A stretch of DNA of 64,000 bases from Hydractinia symbiolongicarpus (taxonomy: Eukaryota; Cnidaria; Hydrozoa; Anthoathecata; Hydractiniidae), in NCBI RefSeq assembly GCF_029227915.1, contig NC_079887.1, forward strand, positions 6,510,001 to 6,574,000, given 5' to 3'. Both the position numbers and the translations under genes were made by a program. The notes beneath the pieces are model-generated. The model was not told the DNA's origin, made no database searches, and was given only the letters and a program-made list of their open reading frames with translations. Shown here in pieces: positions 46,264 through 59,800 of the stretch. Every line of letters starts with the position of its first letter. Position 1 is the stretch's first letter.

Positions 46264-49200
46264 TCACTGTCCCAGCATCAAAGTTACATCTTTATTTGAA
46301 CGTTGTCTTTGTATATGCAAAGCTTGTGCACGTTTTTGTCGTAACGTTAAATTATTCGTTCCAGCAGAAGGCTGTAACACCGGCAACGAAACAGGCGCTC
46401 TCGAAATGTTTCGATCAAGTGTGTACGATTTTGCGCTCAGTCTGGTCAATATAAAGAAAAATAAGAAAAATGAAACACAATAAATTTTTTTTCAAGCGAA
46501 AAAACAGATTGTGAACAGAAAGGTATAATACGTTAAATTGAAGTTTCAAAGCTCTGGAAACACGAGCCAATTGAATTTCGCGTAAAAATAATTCTGCTAA
46601 AATTATTGAAAAAAAAATTTTTTTGCAGCATGATGCAGATTCTTGTCACAGAAGATTGAAGTAGCGACGCATGAAATGTGAATGGCTGTTTTTACAGGTT
46701 TAAGTTAACTTAGGCTTCAATCTGGTCGATATAAAGAAAAAATCACATCTTTAATTTATTTGCTAACACAATACTGTTTTTCTCAACGAGCCGCGCATAA
46801 ACATAGAGTCTGGGTCTAGCCACAAAAATAATATTGCAAATTGTGCAAGTAGATTAACGACAACAAAAAGTTCCCTACAATATTTCTACATCTGTTTTTT
46901 ATCAGTTGTGCTGTATTTAAAGCCGAATCCTTTGATGCAATATGCAGTTCGATAATAAAGCTTAGAATTCGCTTAAATAAGTCGTAGCTCATTTTCATCA
47001 TAAGGTTAAATTCACTTTCTTGTTGGACTATGTGGTTTTATCATTGTCATCTATCAAGACGTCGGTTATCAAACATACTGCTGCTTCACACTCTGATAGA
47101 TGGTAAACAAGAAAACTAATTGATGTTTGTTGCTTTTTGTTTGGAAAATATATGGTATAGCAAAACACGGAAATATGTAAGCACGGCTTTTGCTGAAGCA
47201 TTTAAGAAGGTAATAATAATAAGCATTTAAGAAGGTAATAATAATTGAATTGAATTGCTAATAGCCTATAATAATACGAGAGTTGTGTTCGTCTATGACT
47301 GCCAAAGCAGGTATCTTCGTTTTCCTTTTATATAGCCAAAAAACCCATACCTAAGTTGTTAGCATTTTTGACGTTACGGCGTCAATGCATTTATATTGGC
47401 GTCAATGACGTCAATGACGTGGGATTGGTAAAGGTGATGGAAATGAGGTGGGAAAATTACTCATTTTTTACCGCGTGGGTAACTAGGGAAACCTGGAACG
47501 AATTTGGTTTAGTTTCCTAAGTCTGGGTCAGTCCTTTTCCATTATTACCTTGTCTCAGTGGATTTTTCCAGGGGCCTGACCGACTAGTAAGATATAAATA
47601 TATAAATTAGAAATAATCAGCAATGATTTCTAGCCATATTTTCAGGCGATTAAGTTCATATTTACGTGACTTTAAAGTCGAATAAAACAGTAAGAACGCA
47701 TGAATTTGTTTTCTCATTGCAAAAAACATATCAAAAAATATTTTTTGTGATTAGTTTCCCGTCAATTTCCGTAGAAATTCAATTTAGAGACTCGCTAGTT
47801 TCAAATAATTATCTCGTGTTTCCGCACTGATCAAAGTACTTTCTAAAACAACATACCTATTTCGAACTTCAAGTTTTGGTAAAACCAATTTCTCCGGTCT
47901 ATAATGAACATAAGAAAAAGATGTAAATGTCTTCTTCGAGTCAATAAAAGCATTGTATTGTTAAGTTAAAAAAAAAGCTTAATGACACGTTTTTTATAAG
48001 AAATCTACATGTGGAATCTCAAAAAATTAAGAAACTTTTACAACTACATTGCTATGACTATTTTACAAATAAGAAACTTCCCATACTTTGCTTCTTATTT
48101 CAGGAAATTGTTTTACAATAAAAACTTCTATTAAAATAAAGCTATTATATTGCAGAGACATTGCGTTTCAAACGCATTTAAAAATATTTAAATATTCTTT
48201 AGCATGCATTAACTATCGTTCCTTGGATGTAAATTTTTGAAATAAGAAATCGAATAAGAAACTTTTAGAACTCGCTCAGTTTCTTTTTAAAAAACAAACA
48301 AACCGTTTTCCTCATCAGCAAGAAAGATAAGAGTACTAATTTTTTGTGATTATTGTTTTCACGAGCTAAATCAACAAATCATTTTGTACCTGGGATGTTG
48401 TTCTCGTAATTTCTCTTTCAGTTGCAACAACTACAAAACACAATTTTGTTACATGACATATATCCAGTAATAATCTATGCACGGTACTACAGGAACAAAA
48501 AACGTGTATTGTTACATCCACACGCGTCTTCATAATGGGTATAGAAATTAAAGAAATATGTGCTGAAAAATACACGTTTCCCGATTTGCATGTTTTTTGA
48601 AATTTCGTTTTGACGTTAAGATAGTATTCAGCATCATTGAACTGGTGTGTGTATAAATCTTCAACTTAATCCGACATATGAAAAAGCTGTTTTGGGTGGT
48701 ATCAATGCTACAGTCAAAGTCTTCTTCATTTTTGATTTGTACTAATAAGCTTCTGTTTTAGGCAGAGGTCAATTAGTACAAAATTTAAAAAAAACTGTAT
48801 TAACAGGTTACTTTTTTGTTGTATGAATCTAAAGATTTCACATTCTATCAAGTTTCAGGTAAGGATAAAGAAAAATCACATTCATTTTGTTTGACAAAGT
48901 TGACATCAAAGAAAACTTATTCGGGAAAGGTGTATTACGTACAGCAAGAAGGCAAGAACATAAATCTTAGTACAACGGTAAACACCCACACACAGACAAG
49001 CATTAACACCTCGAAATAAAATCTCCAGATGATATTGGTAGCTGAACCTATTTTTATGAAAACTCGAGTTGCTGAAAACGTAACAATGTTTGTTTTACCT
49101 CGTTTTTCTGTTTGTTGGTAAGATTTTTTAATTCTTTAATGGCACCTTCGTAGGAAACACCAGCACTATTTACAACATTGGTGTTATCTACCAAAGGTTG

Positions 49201-52200
49201 CATGCAAGCTGGCCTCGCAACAGCGGGTAAAATCCTGTCGTAGCCGGTGTATGAAGAAAGATGTTTTTCTGTACTTGCTTTTCTTTTTACTGTAGTTCTA
49301 AAGATAAGTGAGCTTACGCAAGGACGTGCTTTTTCAAGGACGTGCTTTTTCAAGGACATGCTTTTTCAAGGACGTACAATTTTACAATTCAACAAGATGC
49401 AATACCTATTCATTTGTTTATTTATACATGCATTCATTCATCTTTATATTATTTTCCTTAACCGTTTTTTTGTTCATAATTTTTTAGAAAATGGCAGTTC
49501 TTTGGCGATTTTTACGAAATGACGAAACAGTATTGCCTGACGAATGCTCCGCAGCAGAAGGCTGCAAAAGTTCCACTTAGTCAGATTGCTAGGGTCCGCA
49601 TTACGAAGCAATAAAGGCAAAGGTCCACAACGCTTCATGAAATCAAGAAAATGGACCGTGCTGTCATCAGCAAGAATTAGAATTGTAAAGCCACATCTAA
49701 CCAAATAACCCATAAGATGTTTTAGGTCCGTTTGTAACTAGTTTCTAACTAGTGAACTTTAACCATTCCAAAGTAAATGAGTCTAATATGAAATGCCTGT
49801 AAATGATTGCTGATTGTGGTTTCTAACTAGTGAACTTTAACCATTCCAAAGTAAATGAGTCTAATATGAAATGCCTGTAAATGATTGCTGATTGTGGGTA
49901 CGATCTTTGAGCTATAAAGGCTGTGAAAGCATAGCAACTGCTCTACTAAACAACCGCCTAAAATATTAATCTCGAAAAGAATTAATTCCTATTTTTATAG
50001 CCTTTGAATTAAAAGTAATTCAAAACTTACATTATATATAGAATATATATATAGAACTTTTTTTTAGATTTCACACTCCTTATAGCATTTCATACCAATG
50101 TGCAGTGTTATATTTCAATCTATATGCTCAGTCAGCAAGAACAATATATGATTTTTACAGAAACAAAAATCAACAAAAATTGTACTTGTCGTCGCGTTCT
50201 TTAATTTTTTTCGACAGTTTCATATTTTCGTTTTTTATGTCATGTAAGGATTTTTGAAGCTCCATCACTTCACCCCGCAGCATGCCAATTCCATTGTCAA
50301 CTGGTTGCTCTAAACAGTAAAAACAACTAAACATTAAGTTTACGCTGCACAATCTACCCTTAAACATCGTTTTTTAAACCTGAAACCACATAATTGTGGT
50401 TTTAGGTTTAAACGAGTAACCAAGTAGGATTTTTTTGGTGTACACTATAAGTTCTATAAACTCAGCTGCTATGTATCCCTTAGTTAAAAACAAAGAAATC
50501 GAATTAAGAAATTTGAGGAGATGAAATCTACAGTTACAGGAAAGAACTAATGATGAATTAAAATTCAAGTTCTTTATTCAATTCATGAAAAAAAAATTTA
50601 TATTCTTATTAGAAGAAATGTAAAACGTTTAAACCATCTACATACAATTATGTGGTTTCATTTTAAAAACGATGTTTCAGGGTAGATTGTACAGCATAAA
50701 CTTAATGCTTAGTTTGTGGCGCGTAACCTTGTGGTTATGGAGTTCGCTTCGTAATCACAAGGCCCGTGATTCGGTCCACAGCATGGGCATGTTTAGCAAG
50801 TGCCCTTACCACAGCCATGGGTCAACCCATGCCATGTGAGAGAAATTGGGTAGGTATTGCCGGTGTATACTTATTGTATGCATTCAGAACATAGGACCCA
50901 CATTGATAACAGTGTTTCCAACACTGAAGTGGTTATCTTGTATAAATATTCGTAACCTTTCGGAATAATAATAATAATAATAAGCTTAACATGTGTATAT
51001 AATAGTCTCACTGAGGAGGAGTCCAATTGCTCCCTGAAATTTACCTGTACTATGAAGATGTCCTGGTGACTCACATACCTGGAACAAAATTCTGTGCATA
51101 CACATCTTGTACTTGCGTGATTGGTTCACAGTTTTGTGATGTTCCACCAGCCATGATCAACTGAAATTGTAATGCTATAAGGAAAGTAAAAAGACACACA
51201 GTGGACAAAAGCACATAATTTCATCTTTTCTTCATTTTTATTTTCATACCTAAAAAATATAAATGTGCATGTTATCAACAACAACAATCTGCTGAACAAT
51301 TATTACAAATTGTTAAAATTTTCCTTAATATTACGCAAGGTGGTATAGTACAACCAAAAATGTCAACTTGCAGGCCTATCAATAAGGGGAGAGCAATTGC
51401 TCTAGCTCACGCAAAGGCTCGCCCAATTCTGAGAAATGAGAAACTAGCTGAGCCATTATTGCTCCCCCAATTCTAAAAAAAGTTTTCCTGCTGAGCAACA
51501 TTAATTCATCTCACATAGAAATCAATGTTATCTTTCTTATTATTTACAGTAAAAAAGAACTAAAATACATAAAAAAGATAACACAACATAAAGAAAACAG
51601 ACTTTGTGATAAAATATGTGTTTATAATCTTATTTTATTTATTCTAATTGCTCGCCCAGTTTAAATAATTGTACCCTTGGGGCAGCGATTTATAGCTCTG
51701 GTGTTATTTTCTTATTGATAGGCCTGGTCAACAGTCTTTTACTATTTATTTATTATGTACAGAGACATCCAAACATTACGTGCAATAAAATCCTGTAGTC
51801 TTTTGCTACATATTTTACATATTTTACATTTATATATTATCCAATAGAACAGAATTATTGTAGGAAAGCTCATGGAAACAGCAGAGACATTTGTACCAGG
51901 GTTTCTTGTCTAATTCAAGTGAGATAACCAAGGTGTACAAGAAGTAAAAGCATATCAAACACAGTTTTATTATCTCAGGAAGTGTTTTTTTCATTTTAAG
52001 CAGTAAAAAACTTTTCAGGCAGGTTTAAAAAAATGTTTTTAAGGTAATCTTCAAATTCTCCTTTGATGACACCATGTCATAATATACAAATACAGACAGA
52101 TTTGACAATAACGGTATATTTCCCTACCTTTATTTTGAAGTTTTAACTTTTCCAATTCCCTTTGAAGATTTAACAGCACACGCTGGTGATTTGCTTGGAT

Positions 52201-52539
52201 AAACAATATCCTCTTCTCATAGGTTCTGCGTATCTCCTTGGTATTGCTATCTTGGTTTTCATGTATGGAATGTAATGGCATCTGATCAGATGAATTTGAA
52301 CTGGATGGTGGAGAAGTTTGAGTCATGACTTCTGCTTTGTTTAAACAGCTAACTAGCATTGTTTGTAAATTTTTATTTTTGGTTATGTGACTAATTTCTT
52401 TATTGTTTTTTAATCCAGTGCGGTTCCATGTTGGGAATGATTTTATTGGCAGCAAACTATTTCCATGAAATAAGGGAACAGGCGTGACTGGTGGTGATGC
52501 ACTTGAGGTTGGAGATAAATTCATTGATACTGCATTCAT
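46264..52539 (-). CDS. CCDC74: CCDC74-like coiled-coil protein (7 exons)
   Basis: Exons (5' to 3'): 52539-52128, 51174-51079, 50309-50186, 49297-49099, 48430-48390, 47898-47857, 46441-46264. All are GT-AG and every phase joins, giving 363 aa; human CCDC74A is 378 aa. Two conserved blocks identify it. The first is the N-terminal coiled coil HQRVLLNLQRELEKLKLQNK continuing LQFQLIMAGGTSQ (human: [32 protein letters not shown]). The second is the C-terminus TNNLTLRQKRAQALHIQRQR (human: KNNFAERQKRLQAMQKRR). Between them lies a second predicted coiled coil in exon 3 and a Ser/Thr-rich N-terminus. CCDC74 in vertebrates is linked to the spindle and cilia. Introns hold an inverted-repeat element, a SINE and a 78-bp tandem duplication. 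The start is the first ATG, 138 bp from the divergent gene. Confidence 0.88.
47380..47595. repeat. Dispersed repeat, copy 2
   Basis: Reverse complement of the 16140-16260 repeat (TACCGCGTGGGTAACTAGGG, GAAATGAGGTGGGAAAAT), ending TTTTTCCAGGGGCCTGACCG and ACTAGTA, like the elements near 19500-19720. It also has short GACGTCAATGACGT repeats. It lies in a CCDC74 intron. Confidence 0.5.
49320..49380. repeat. Short tandem repeat of about 17 bp
   Basis: AAGGACGTGCTTTTTC occurs three times, with one ACATGC variant and a final partial unit. It lies directly next to the acceptor of CCDC74 exon 4. Confidence 0.8.
49741..49896. repeat. Perfect 78-bp tandem duplication
   Basis: 49741-49818 and 49819-49896 are identical by eye. 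The motif GTTTCTAACTAGTGAAC starts each unit, and a partial third start (GTAACTAGTTTC) precedes them. Intronic in CCDC74. Confidence 0.9.
50325..50714. mobile_element. Foldback/MITE with about 73-bp terminal inverted repeats
   Basis: 50325-50399 and 50640-50714 are inverted copies at roughly 90% identity (AACATTAAGTTTACGCTGCA against the reverse complement of ACAGCATAAACTTAATG). The arms hold the palindrome AAACCACATAATTGTGGTTT. The interior has no protein match. It lies within the intron between CCDC74 exons 2 and 3. Confidence 0.75.
50713..50983 (+). mobile_element. SINE, family B, copy 2
   Basis: A tRNA-like head (GTGGTTATGGAGTTCGCTTC, then GTGATTCGGTCCACAG in the B-box place, slightly decayed). 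The body matches 26993-27219 and the tail is AATAATAATAATAATAA. It abuts the inverted-repeat element, so it probably inserted at its edge. Confidence 0.75.
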
Positions 52540-52677
52540 TGTGTTTGTATTTATACACTATAAACTTAATAAAAATATGGCAAAATAAAATATTTCAATA
52601 CTGTTAAGTATAAATGCTATTAACAGGGGTTTGTCCATTGTTATATAAGCTTATAGACACTGCTTTTTGAAATCAAA
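52540..52677. promoter_or_regulatory. Probable bidirectional promoter
   Basis: Only 138 bases separate the start codons of CCDC74 (minus) and the small plus-strand gene at 52678. Such divergent spacing usually means a shared promoter. No specific transcription-factor site is claimed. Confidence 0.45.
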
Positions 52678-53814
52678 ATGGTGGGAGCTATAAGGACGTT
52701 TGAGGAGCTTTTCACAGTTTTGTTAGAAGTGCCAATACACACAAGATCATTAATGTATAAAGAAGGTATTTATTACCATTTGAGTAATAATATGGAATCT
52801 AAAAATCAAGAAGTCAAAAATAAAAATTCACCTGTAACTATTTCATTTACAAGATTAACACATAATTCGACGCAAGACTTCGTAGCGAACGGACGTGTTC
52901 ATAAGCTATAAGCGGATGTAAAACTTCTCTATCTACAACGGGGAGTGATTAGAATAATAAACTTAAATAAATAAATAGTTAATTTCAAATAAAGATATAA
53001 TGGCTTCGTCTTTTACACTTGCCAACTTAAGTGACATTGTGGGAAAATCTAAATCACAAATTGATAAATTCACAAAGCCAGATTTGGTTCAATTTTTGAT
53101 AAAAGTTCAGGATGAAGTGAAAGAAAAGGTTGGGCTGAAAGAAATAAAAGACAGCGTAGATGAAATCAAAAATAATGTTCTTAAACGAATTCTCGACGAC
53201 AACAAAAATATGAAAAAAAGAATTAGATTACTTGAAAAGGAAAACGACGAAATTTACGAATCTCAAATTAACCTTGAAATGAAGATTAACGCCCAGGACC
53301 AATACTCCAGAAGAAATAATCTGGAAATCATTGGCATATCAGATGATATCGCTGATCGAAATCTCGAAGCAAAGGTAATAAGCATTCTTCAGGAAATCGG
53401 TGTTACCTGTGATTGTAACGAAATCGAGGCTTGTCATCGCCTACCAAAGTCAAAGAGGGAAAGAGACTCGAAATTTCCAAAGCGCACTATAGTTAGGTTC
53501 GTCAACAGGAAAAAGGCTGAAAAAGCGCTCGAAAACCGTAAAAAGTTGAAAGACAGTGTAAATCATCGTAAAGTTGTTATTTCAGATAATCTTTGCCCAG
53601 CTTATAAAGCCCTGTTGGGAATGAGCAGTCAATTATATCACGAAGGTAGAATTGCATCATCTTGGTCTTGGAAGGGTAATGTTTTTATTAAACCAAATAT
53701 AACAGATGAACCTTTTAAAATTTTTCACGTAAGCGACTTAGATTATTATTATGACGATGTTTCCTTGGAATAAGGTAAATTTTTAAACGTGTCTTTTTCG
53801 CGCCAAAAAAAGGC

Positions 53815-53871
<57 letters not shown>

Positions 53872-56800
53872 CGTTCACTCGATTTAATAATTTATTTATT
53901 TATTTATTTTTGCGCGCTTGCTTGCTGAATCGGTCATAATAATCAATTTTCACTCCCCTGTAGTTTATCATCTTGTCTAGCTTTTGAAACGCTAAACACA
54001 TCTTTTGACACATCCCATTGTCATTTTGTGTGTTGTGTCATTTCCTGCTTGTTTTCGTTTGCTCTCATACGTGATTATCTTGTTTCTATAGGCTTGTTGA
54101 TAATTTTTGTGTGATATTTTTATGTTCTGTGTGTTCACTTAAAAATGATAAATTTTCCGTGTGGTGTCTGTGGAAAGTCTGTTAATTCAAATCATAAGGC
54201 TATTCAGTGTGATATTTGTAAATTCTGGATTCATATTAAATGCAATGGTCTCAATGCTGATGATTATATATCTCTCCAAAACTCTGATGAACTTTGGTTC
54301 TGTTGTAAATGTATCAACAAAATTCTCCCCTTTGTCTCAACAACTCCCCCCTTAGTTTATGACAAGAGTCTTTCCTCTATGGAAATGAAAAGGTTTCTCT
54401 CCCAGCTCAACTCTATTGAAATCAACGAGGTCCCCCATCCTGAAACCATGGGTGGTGTCAACTGCAAATATTACGATCCAATTGAATTCTCTGCCCTTCA
54501 AGTTAATTCTGATAAATTCTCCCTTTTTCATATGAATATCGCCTCTCTGTCTAAACATATTGATGAACTAAAGATTCTGTTAGGTCAACTTGGGCATGAC
54601 TTCAGTGTTATTGGTATCACTGAGACCAAATTCCAGACTAAAATCCCACCTATTAACTGCGATCTATCGGGTTATTCCTTCACGCACACACCTACTGAAG
54701 GTGAAAAGGGTGGTGCTCTTTTGTACATCCCTAATCACTTGCAATTTATTGAACGTCCCGACCTGGATACTCTTGCATATAAAAGCAAGGAGCTTGAATC
54801 TAAATTCATTGAAATTATACGGGCCAAAGATAGAAACATGATTGTTGGATGCATCTACAGACATCCCTCGATGTCTGTTGATGAGTTCAACAATCATTTT
54901 TTATTGCCTCTTCTTGAGAAAGCGTCTTCAGATAACAAGTCTATCTTCCTCCTTGGAGACTTTAATATTGACCTTCTAAAGTCTGAAACAGTCAAAGAAG
55001 TGTCCGATTACATCGATATTACTTCGCAATTTAACTTACTCCCGCATATAATTCTTCCCACAAGAGTTACTGAAGTTTCTAGCACGATTATTGATAATAT
55101 TTATTTTAGTTCAGCCAAGTGGGACACTGTGTCTGGTAATATTATAAGTTCAATATCTGACCATTTCCCTCAGTTCTTAGTCTTAAAAAACTTGTCTGCA
55201 ATCAATCCTTTGCACACCTCTGATGATATATTTGTTCATGATTGGAAGAAATTTCATCACAATGACTTTCTCACCGAACTTCACAATAAAAATTGGGATG
55301 ATATCCTACAATTGAATGTAGATGATCCCAACTTATCGTTTAACAATTTTTACAATTGTATCAACAGTCTATTGGTCAATCATGCTCCTCTAAAAAAAAC
55401 ATGCAACAAAAAAAGAAAAAAAAAATCCAATCCTTGGATTACTAATGGTATCCTTACCTCAATAATCAAAAGAGACCATCTGCATAAATGCTTTTTAAGA
55501 GAGAAAGATCCACTTTTAAAGTCTTCCTTGCTAGAGAGTTTTAAAAAGTACCGCAATAAAATTGTATCTCTATGTAGAATGAGTAAGAGTAATTTCCTCA
55601 ATAAATATTTCAGCAATAACCAAAAAAATATTGGCAATATTTGGAAAGGGGTTAAAAATATTATTTCTGTTCGTTCTTCTGTTTCTGCTTCTCCCACCTG
55701 TATGAACATTAATAACTCTGTTGTAACTGATCCAGTGACAATTGCTAATTCTTTTAATGATTACTTTGCTTCAATTGCAGATAACATCAGAATGAATATC
55801 CCGTTCACTCGAAAACATTTCTCCTCTTTTCTAAAAAATTCTACTTCTAATTCGATGTTTCTTTCACCAACTGATGATTTAGAAGTTCTGCATTGCATTT
55901 CTTCCCTTGACCCTGGTAAATCTTCTGGGCCATTCAGTATTCCTGCCCATATTTTAACTCTTGTTAAATCTGAATTATCTATACCACTTTCAAAACTTAT
56001 TAATTTGTCTTTCACAACTGGTATTTTTCCTACAAACCTAAAAACTGCCAAGACCATCCCTATTTATAAAAAAGGGTCCAAATTAGAATTAACAAATTAC
56101 CGACCTATATCCTTACTCTCAAATATTGATAAAATATATGAAAAAATCATATACAAACGAGTGTATGGTTTTCTCGAAGCAAACAACGCCCTCTACAAGC
56201 ATCAATTTGGCTTTAGGAAAAATTACTCGACTTCTCAAACACTTCTGAACATCTCTCAAAAAATTATGGATGCTCTTGATAAAGGAAATTATGCATGTGG
56301 AGTGTTCATTGATCTTCAAAAGGCTTTTGATACGGTTGATCATGAAATTTTGCTTAAAAAGCTTTTTCACTATGGAATTCGTGGTACCCCACTCTCACTA
56401 TTTAAATCTTATTTAATAGGACGTCAACAGTTTGTATCCATCAATGGAAATATATCAACTAGTAATCTTATCAGGCATGGTGTCCCTCAGGGCTCTGTTT
56501 TAGGACCTCTTTTATTTTTAATTTATATTAACGACCTGCATTGTTCAATTAATTTTTCTTTGGTGCATCACTTTGCTGATGACACCAATCTCTTAAACTT
56601 CAGTAAATCTTTGAAACAACTGGCCAAACAAATGAATTTTGACCTCAAGCTTCTTTGCCATTGGCTCAATGCCAATAAAATTTCTCTTAATGCTAGTAAG
56701 ACTGAGTACATTGTTTTTAAACATACACGGAAACCTCTTAATTACGATTTTAGGCTTTTTATCAATGGTAAAAGGCTTATACCTAGTAATTGTATTAAAT

Positions 56801-59800
56801 ATCTTGGTGTTCTATTAGATTCTGATTTAAGCTGGAAGTCTCAGATCAATGATACTGTTGCCAAGCTCAAGAGGGCCAATGGAGCTTTAGCTAAACTTCG
56901 TCACTTTGTGCCTTTAAATGTTCTTATTCTAGTTTACTATGCCATTTTTCATTCACACTTGCAATATTGTAATCAAATTTGGGGTCAGCCAAACAGTCTT
57001 GATGTTAATCGTATTACTGTTTTGCAAAATTTTGCTATTAGACTCATGTCTTTTGAATCTCGAAGAGCATCATCCAGTCACCTGTATGGTAATCTTGAGC
57101 TCCTCAAATTCTCTGATATTGTCAAATGTCACAATATTCTATTTTTACATAAACTATTTCATGAAAAATTGCCTGCTTCTATCCTTAATACATTTGCGGT
57201 TGACTTCACCCATGCTCAAGGCACTCGGGCAGAGAAAATTGGTTTGATCAATCTCCCTACCTTTAATACTATTTCTTTTGGTAAAAACTCAATTAGATTT
57301 AATGCCATTAATTCCTGGAATAAATTGCAGTCTTTAATGACTAGAAAATTTGTTTCCCTTGATTATTTTAATCTTAGAAGTGATCTGAAAAAGTACTTTG
57401 TTTCCTCTTACTAATCCTTCCTGAATTGTCAGACTTGGCCATTTGTTTCCCGCATGGTTGTTTATCATTTGACCCACTTTTATGTGTGTGTTGTTTTGTG
57501 CGTCTCGTATCGTTTACTGTAATTGTCCAAGGGTGGCCATACCCTTTGCCTTAGCTTTATGCTATTAGGTATGGTCTCCCTTCAATAGCATTATATATTT
57601 TAATTTTGTTACCCTGACTAATTATGATATTTATTTTCTTTTTCTTTATATTTATTTTCTTTTAATTTTAATTGTATATATATAACTGCTATTGATAAAT
57701 AAAATATCTATCTATCTATCAACAATAATATACATTCCAATGTATGCCCCCAAGTTATAATAATCCTTAAGCCTTAATGTGTTTACCATTAGGTTTAACT
57801 TTGATTATTTCAAATCAATAACACTTAATGTAATGCACAAAAATGTTTTGCTGTTAGTTTTTTACATGCAAATGTTTTCTTGTAACAATTATTACTTTGA
57901 ACCTGTTCTTTTCAAAATTTTTATCACTAACAAGTATTTGCTAAAGTATTTTAAGTGTGACCATGTAAAATTTATTTTCATTTTATTTTTTTATCAGATG
58001 CATGTTTTTACACATGCTGTGTTTAAAAACTATAGACTTTCTTTATGGCCACTATCTTGTGACTTTCAATCTTGGTTTGCTGTGTCTAAATAAATGAACA
58101 AGCTATAATCCTTTTCTAGATTGTGGACAATGGGTTACTTACTCCTCGTCAAATAAAAAGAAAGAAACTTGACTAAATTTTTGAAAAGAGGTGACCCAAA
58201 ATTATTTAGATATATGTTTTTAGAAGGGAACTAACAGAAGTTGCATTTTCCGACAATCTAGAGTCGTCACATCTCAGAGACTTTATCTCATTTAATGGTA
58301 TAACCACTGCAGGTGTGTGATTTGTAGCATGTATACCAAACAAGCTTTTTGATCACGTAACTGTTGAAATTATAACTAGTTGCAATACCAATTAAAGTGA
58401 CATTAAAAAAAGCAGTGTAAGACATTTTGTGCTTTGCATAATCAAAAACAACAATTAAAACCTTAACTTGAATTCTCCAAAAAAAACGCTAAAATATATT
58501 TTAATTATTTTTTTATTTGTCGGGTGGATCTGACACACATTTATTATTTATACATTCTGAGATAACACCTAATTAGGGGACCACTAAATAGTAGTATTTT
58601 TTTAAAATGGTGCTTTCTAAATGATATATAAACGCTGTTTATGCAATAGCAAAATCCATCAATTCAGTAAAGTTTTTAAATTCTTGTTTCCATGCATGCT
58701 TAAATAATTTCAAAGTTAAGATGACAAAATTGTAGAAAAAGAGACAGACAATGTCTTGTTTGGTCTGATTAGCAACCACCCAACAAGGCTTAAGACTGCA
58801 CAGTCGAAAAACTGTAAGTATATACCAGACTGACTGATATATACATTAGAAATAATTTCAACCTCACACTGAAATAAACACACATAATTGAGATGTATAA
58901 AAATGCAAAACTAAAACATTTTAGCCGATGTTCTCACCCTGTTCAACAGCGCTTTTGCAAGTTTGGTCAAAACCATAAAATTATGAAGCACAGTTGCCAA
59001 TCTGGATAAGGTACAGATAAAAAACTTCTGAATTTCAAAAACCAAATTTTAAGTGTTTATTTTGTAAAACAGAAATTCAACTTTGGAAACTGTTTTTCTG
59101 TTTCGCTTGGTGGATTGGGGTAGCTACAATATCTTTATTACGAGTAAATTTGATTAGAACCTCCCGCAGTAAGATAACCCCTGAAGTGCACCCCAGTTCT
59201 AGCTAGTTATATAATATTCTTAAGTTTATTGGCATATATAGGGCTTTCTTGGTCCAAAGATTATAATGAAGAAACCCAAATTAGGTTGTAGAGGACAAAA
59301 AAGCTAAAATTGGTTTCTGCATTCCGGAATTATTTTCTGATTTTACACTAAAATAGTTTTGCAATATGGAAACTGTTTCTTAACATGAAAACTGTTTTCA
59401 TTCTTGCAGTCACAATTTTTTCCTTCGTTGCTCTCCGATACAAGTGGACTGTTCACGGACAAACCTTCACAGTAGAAATCTTAATTAAACAGAATTTACA
59501 AGCAAAACGGCGTTAAAATGTCGCAAAATGGCAAAGATTAAGTAATATATATCTAAAACATATTAAAATTTTGACTAAAAAAGAGAAGAATTCCTTGAAA
59601 AATCCAGTATATATTGTATTTTTAAAGGTTTCACCACAAAAACATTATGATTACGGCATTTGTCTATCACTTCATAATGGCTGGTTAATCTGAATACTGG
59701 CCCGTGATTGGTTCAACCAGCATTATGACACGAACCCAACTGCAAGAATATCTGTTCATTATATTATCCTGGAACCAGTTGCAAGATCATCTTTGAGCTG

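Larger units (their letters stand above)
52960..57720 (+). mobile_element. Full-length non-LTR retrotransposon (CR1/Jockey-superfamily-like)
   Basis: Two intact ORFs, a long T run between them, and a 3' end in TATC repeats (57706-57720) rather than poly(A), as in CR1/L2-type elements. The 5' boundary is estimated from where the ORF1 leader starts; no target-site duplication was found. Intact reading frames point to recent or present activity. The exact clade was not resolved. Confidence 0.9.

Noticed and set aside
49474-49713. Minus-strand frame of 79 codons between CCDC74 exons
   Set aside because: Composition is plausible, but CCDC74 joins in phase without it, no good splice pair was found, and no domain is recognised. 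An alternative exon cannot be excluded.
57779-58093. Plus-strand frame of 104 codons after the LINE
   Set aside because: Phe/Tyr-rich translation of AT-rich DNA. Joining it to the upstream exon at the TTTATCAG acceptor gives an early stop.
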